Positions 6,795-7,288 of a DNA stretch of 7,288 bases are shown piece by piece. Made by a program: the position numbers and the translations under genes. Within the stretch, counting starts at the first letter, position 1, and each line of letters opens with the position of its first letter. The stretch comes from a bacterium. GTDB lineage: Bacteria; Patescibacteriota; Minisyncoccia; Moranbacterales; UBA2206. Below the pieces are notes generated by a model. The model saw only the letters and a program-made list of their open reading frames with translations, did no database searches and was not told where the DNA came from. The DNA lies in assembly GCA_021789395.1 (NCBI GenBank), contig JAJYJP010000032.1, positions 1 to 7,288 of the forward strand, read 5' to 3'.

Positions 6795-7288
6795 TTATTT
6801 TCTATTTGAATCAATAACTTCTAAAATTTTCAACAGATGGCAAAGGATAGTTTGCGGACTCGGCGGATCGCCGGGAATTTGGAAATCAACCGGAATCACC
6901 TTGCTCACGCCGTCCAGCACCGCATAGGAACCCTTGAAGATTCCGCCGTCGATCGCATCGTCACCCACCGCCACCACGATTTTCGGATCCGGCGTGGCTT
7001 CGTAAGTCTTGACCAAAGCATCTTTCATATTGCGAGAGACCGCGCCCGTCACCATCAGCATGTCGGCGTGACGGGGCGAAGCGACAAAATGCACGCCGAA
7101 CCGCTCGACGTCATAAAAAGAATTGCCTAGCGCGGTCAGTTCCTGTTCGCAGGCATTGGTCGAACCGGCATCAACTTCCCGGATGGCCAGCGAACCCTGG
7201 AACAGTTTTTTGACTTTTTCCTCGATCTTTTTTCCGACCGCTTCCGCGTCGGCACAGCCAAAGGACTCGGCATCGATTACTGTCTTGG
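6795..7288 (-). CDS. hyfI: Hydrogenase-like small subunit (NuoB/HycG family), cut by the right edge, lacking most N2 cluster cysteines
   Basis: The frame is open to the window edge (first full codon at 7286), showing the last 163 residues. The core is a clear NuoB/HycG-type small subunit: SLAIREVDAG (32-41), ERFGVHFVASPRHAD (61-75), ATPDPKIVVAVG (97-108), GGIFKGSYAVLDGV (114-127), VIPVDFQIPG (130-139). Four cysteines normally bind the proximal [4Fe-4S] cluster. Here the first of the GSCNxC pair is Thr43 (GSTNAC), the second is kept as Cys46, the third is Asp110 (VGDDAIDGG where VGDCA or VGxCA is usual) and the fourth is Asp140 (PGDPP for PGCPP). A normal cluster therefore looks impossible. 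The rest is so well kept that the protein is likely functional, probably as a structural partner of the large subunit. Residues 1-30 of the fragment are outside the usual core and could be a linker from another domain upstream. A GTG at 7094 is internal to the domain and not a credible start. Confidence 0.88.
   Translation of the reverse strand, partial: KTVIDAESFGCADAEAVGKKIEEKVKKLFQGSLAIREVDAGSTNACEQELTALGNSFYDVERFGVHFVASPRHADMLMVTGAVSRNMKDALVKTYEATPDPKIVVAVGDDAIDGGIFKGSYAVLDGVSKVIPVDFQIPGDPPSPQTILCHLLKILEVIDSNRK

Larger units (their letters stand above)
123..7288 (-). other. Six-gene hydrogenase-related operon (continues beyond the right edge)
   Basis: Six genes lie head to tail on the minus strand with gaps of 11, 4, 4, 4 and 10 bases and no room for promoters, so they are very likely one transcript. 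Their order is small subunit, HyfB, HyfC, HyfE, HyfF, HyfG. The B-C-E-F-G order matches E. coli hyf with hyfD missing, and the small subunit lies at the front instead of near the end. The promoter and any electron-input subunits (HyfA/HyfH ferredoxins, dehydrogenase partner) are not visible and may lie outside the window. No maturation gene (hyp) or protease gene for a Ni-Fe enzyme is visible. Confidence 0.8.

Noticed and set aside
123..7288. Standard complex I (nuo) operon
   Set aside because: The NuoC-NuoD fusion, the HyfE-type subunit and the HyfB-type C-terminus (CTWDCG region) are hydrogenase-type features; NuoA, NuoJ and a separate NuoK are absent from the visible order.
123..7288. Pseudogenes or sequencing errors explaining the missing cysteines
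   Set aside because: The changes are codon substitutions spread over two genes 5 to 7 kb apart, with no frameshift or internal stop and with conserved flanking motifs, so random error or decay is unlikely.
123..7288. Recoded TGA codons, as in some candidate phyla
   Set aside because: All genes read full length with the standard code and no in-frame TGA is needed.

Overview
The window carries one tightly packed operon, read entirely on the minus strand (right to left), for a membrane-bound respiratory complex of the group 4 [NiFe]-hydrogenase / complex I superfamily. In transcription order the genes are a small-subunit gene cut by the right edge (HyfI/HycG/NuoB-like), a HyfB-like antiporter-type subunit, a HyfC/NuoH-like subunit, a HyfE/NuoK-like subunit, a HyfF-like second antiporter-type subunit, and a HyfG/HycE-like large subunit that fuses NuoC-like and NuoD-like domains. 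Gaps between genes are 4 to 11 bases. After the large subunit comes a 12-bp hairpin followed by a T-rich run, then a strong Shine-Dalgarno sequence and the first 12 codons of another minus-strand gene cut by the left edge.

The membrane half looks intact. Both antiporter-type subunits keep the helix-5 glutamate, the helix-7 lysine and the later lysine/glutamate of the ion channel, and the NuoH-like subunit keeps its signature loops. The redox half does not. In the large subunit all four cysteines that bind the Ni-Fe centre are replaced (Ser226, Thr229, Ser489, Asn492), so it cannot be a normal hydrogenase; this is the hallmark of the energy-converting hydrogenase-related (Ehr) complexes. In the visible small subunit, three of the four cysteines that bind the proximal (N2-type) [4Fe-4S] cluster are also replaced (Thr43, Asp110, Asp140 of the visible fragment), while the sequence around them is well conserved. 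If the alignment is right, this assembly lacks both the active-site metal centre and the last iron-sulfur cluster, but keeps the ion-pumping machinery. That is the most striking point in the window.

The organism is a bacterium of moderate GC content (by eye, not computed). Most start codons in the operon have no clear Shine-Dalgarno sequence, stops are TAA (3) and TAG (3) with no TGA, and no in-frame TGA is read through. An uncultivated lineage such as a candidate phylum is plausible, but nothing here assigns taxonomy. No tRNA, rRNA, CRISPR array, insertion sequence or internal promoter was seen. No stretch over 300 bases lacks a gene.
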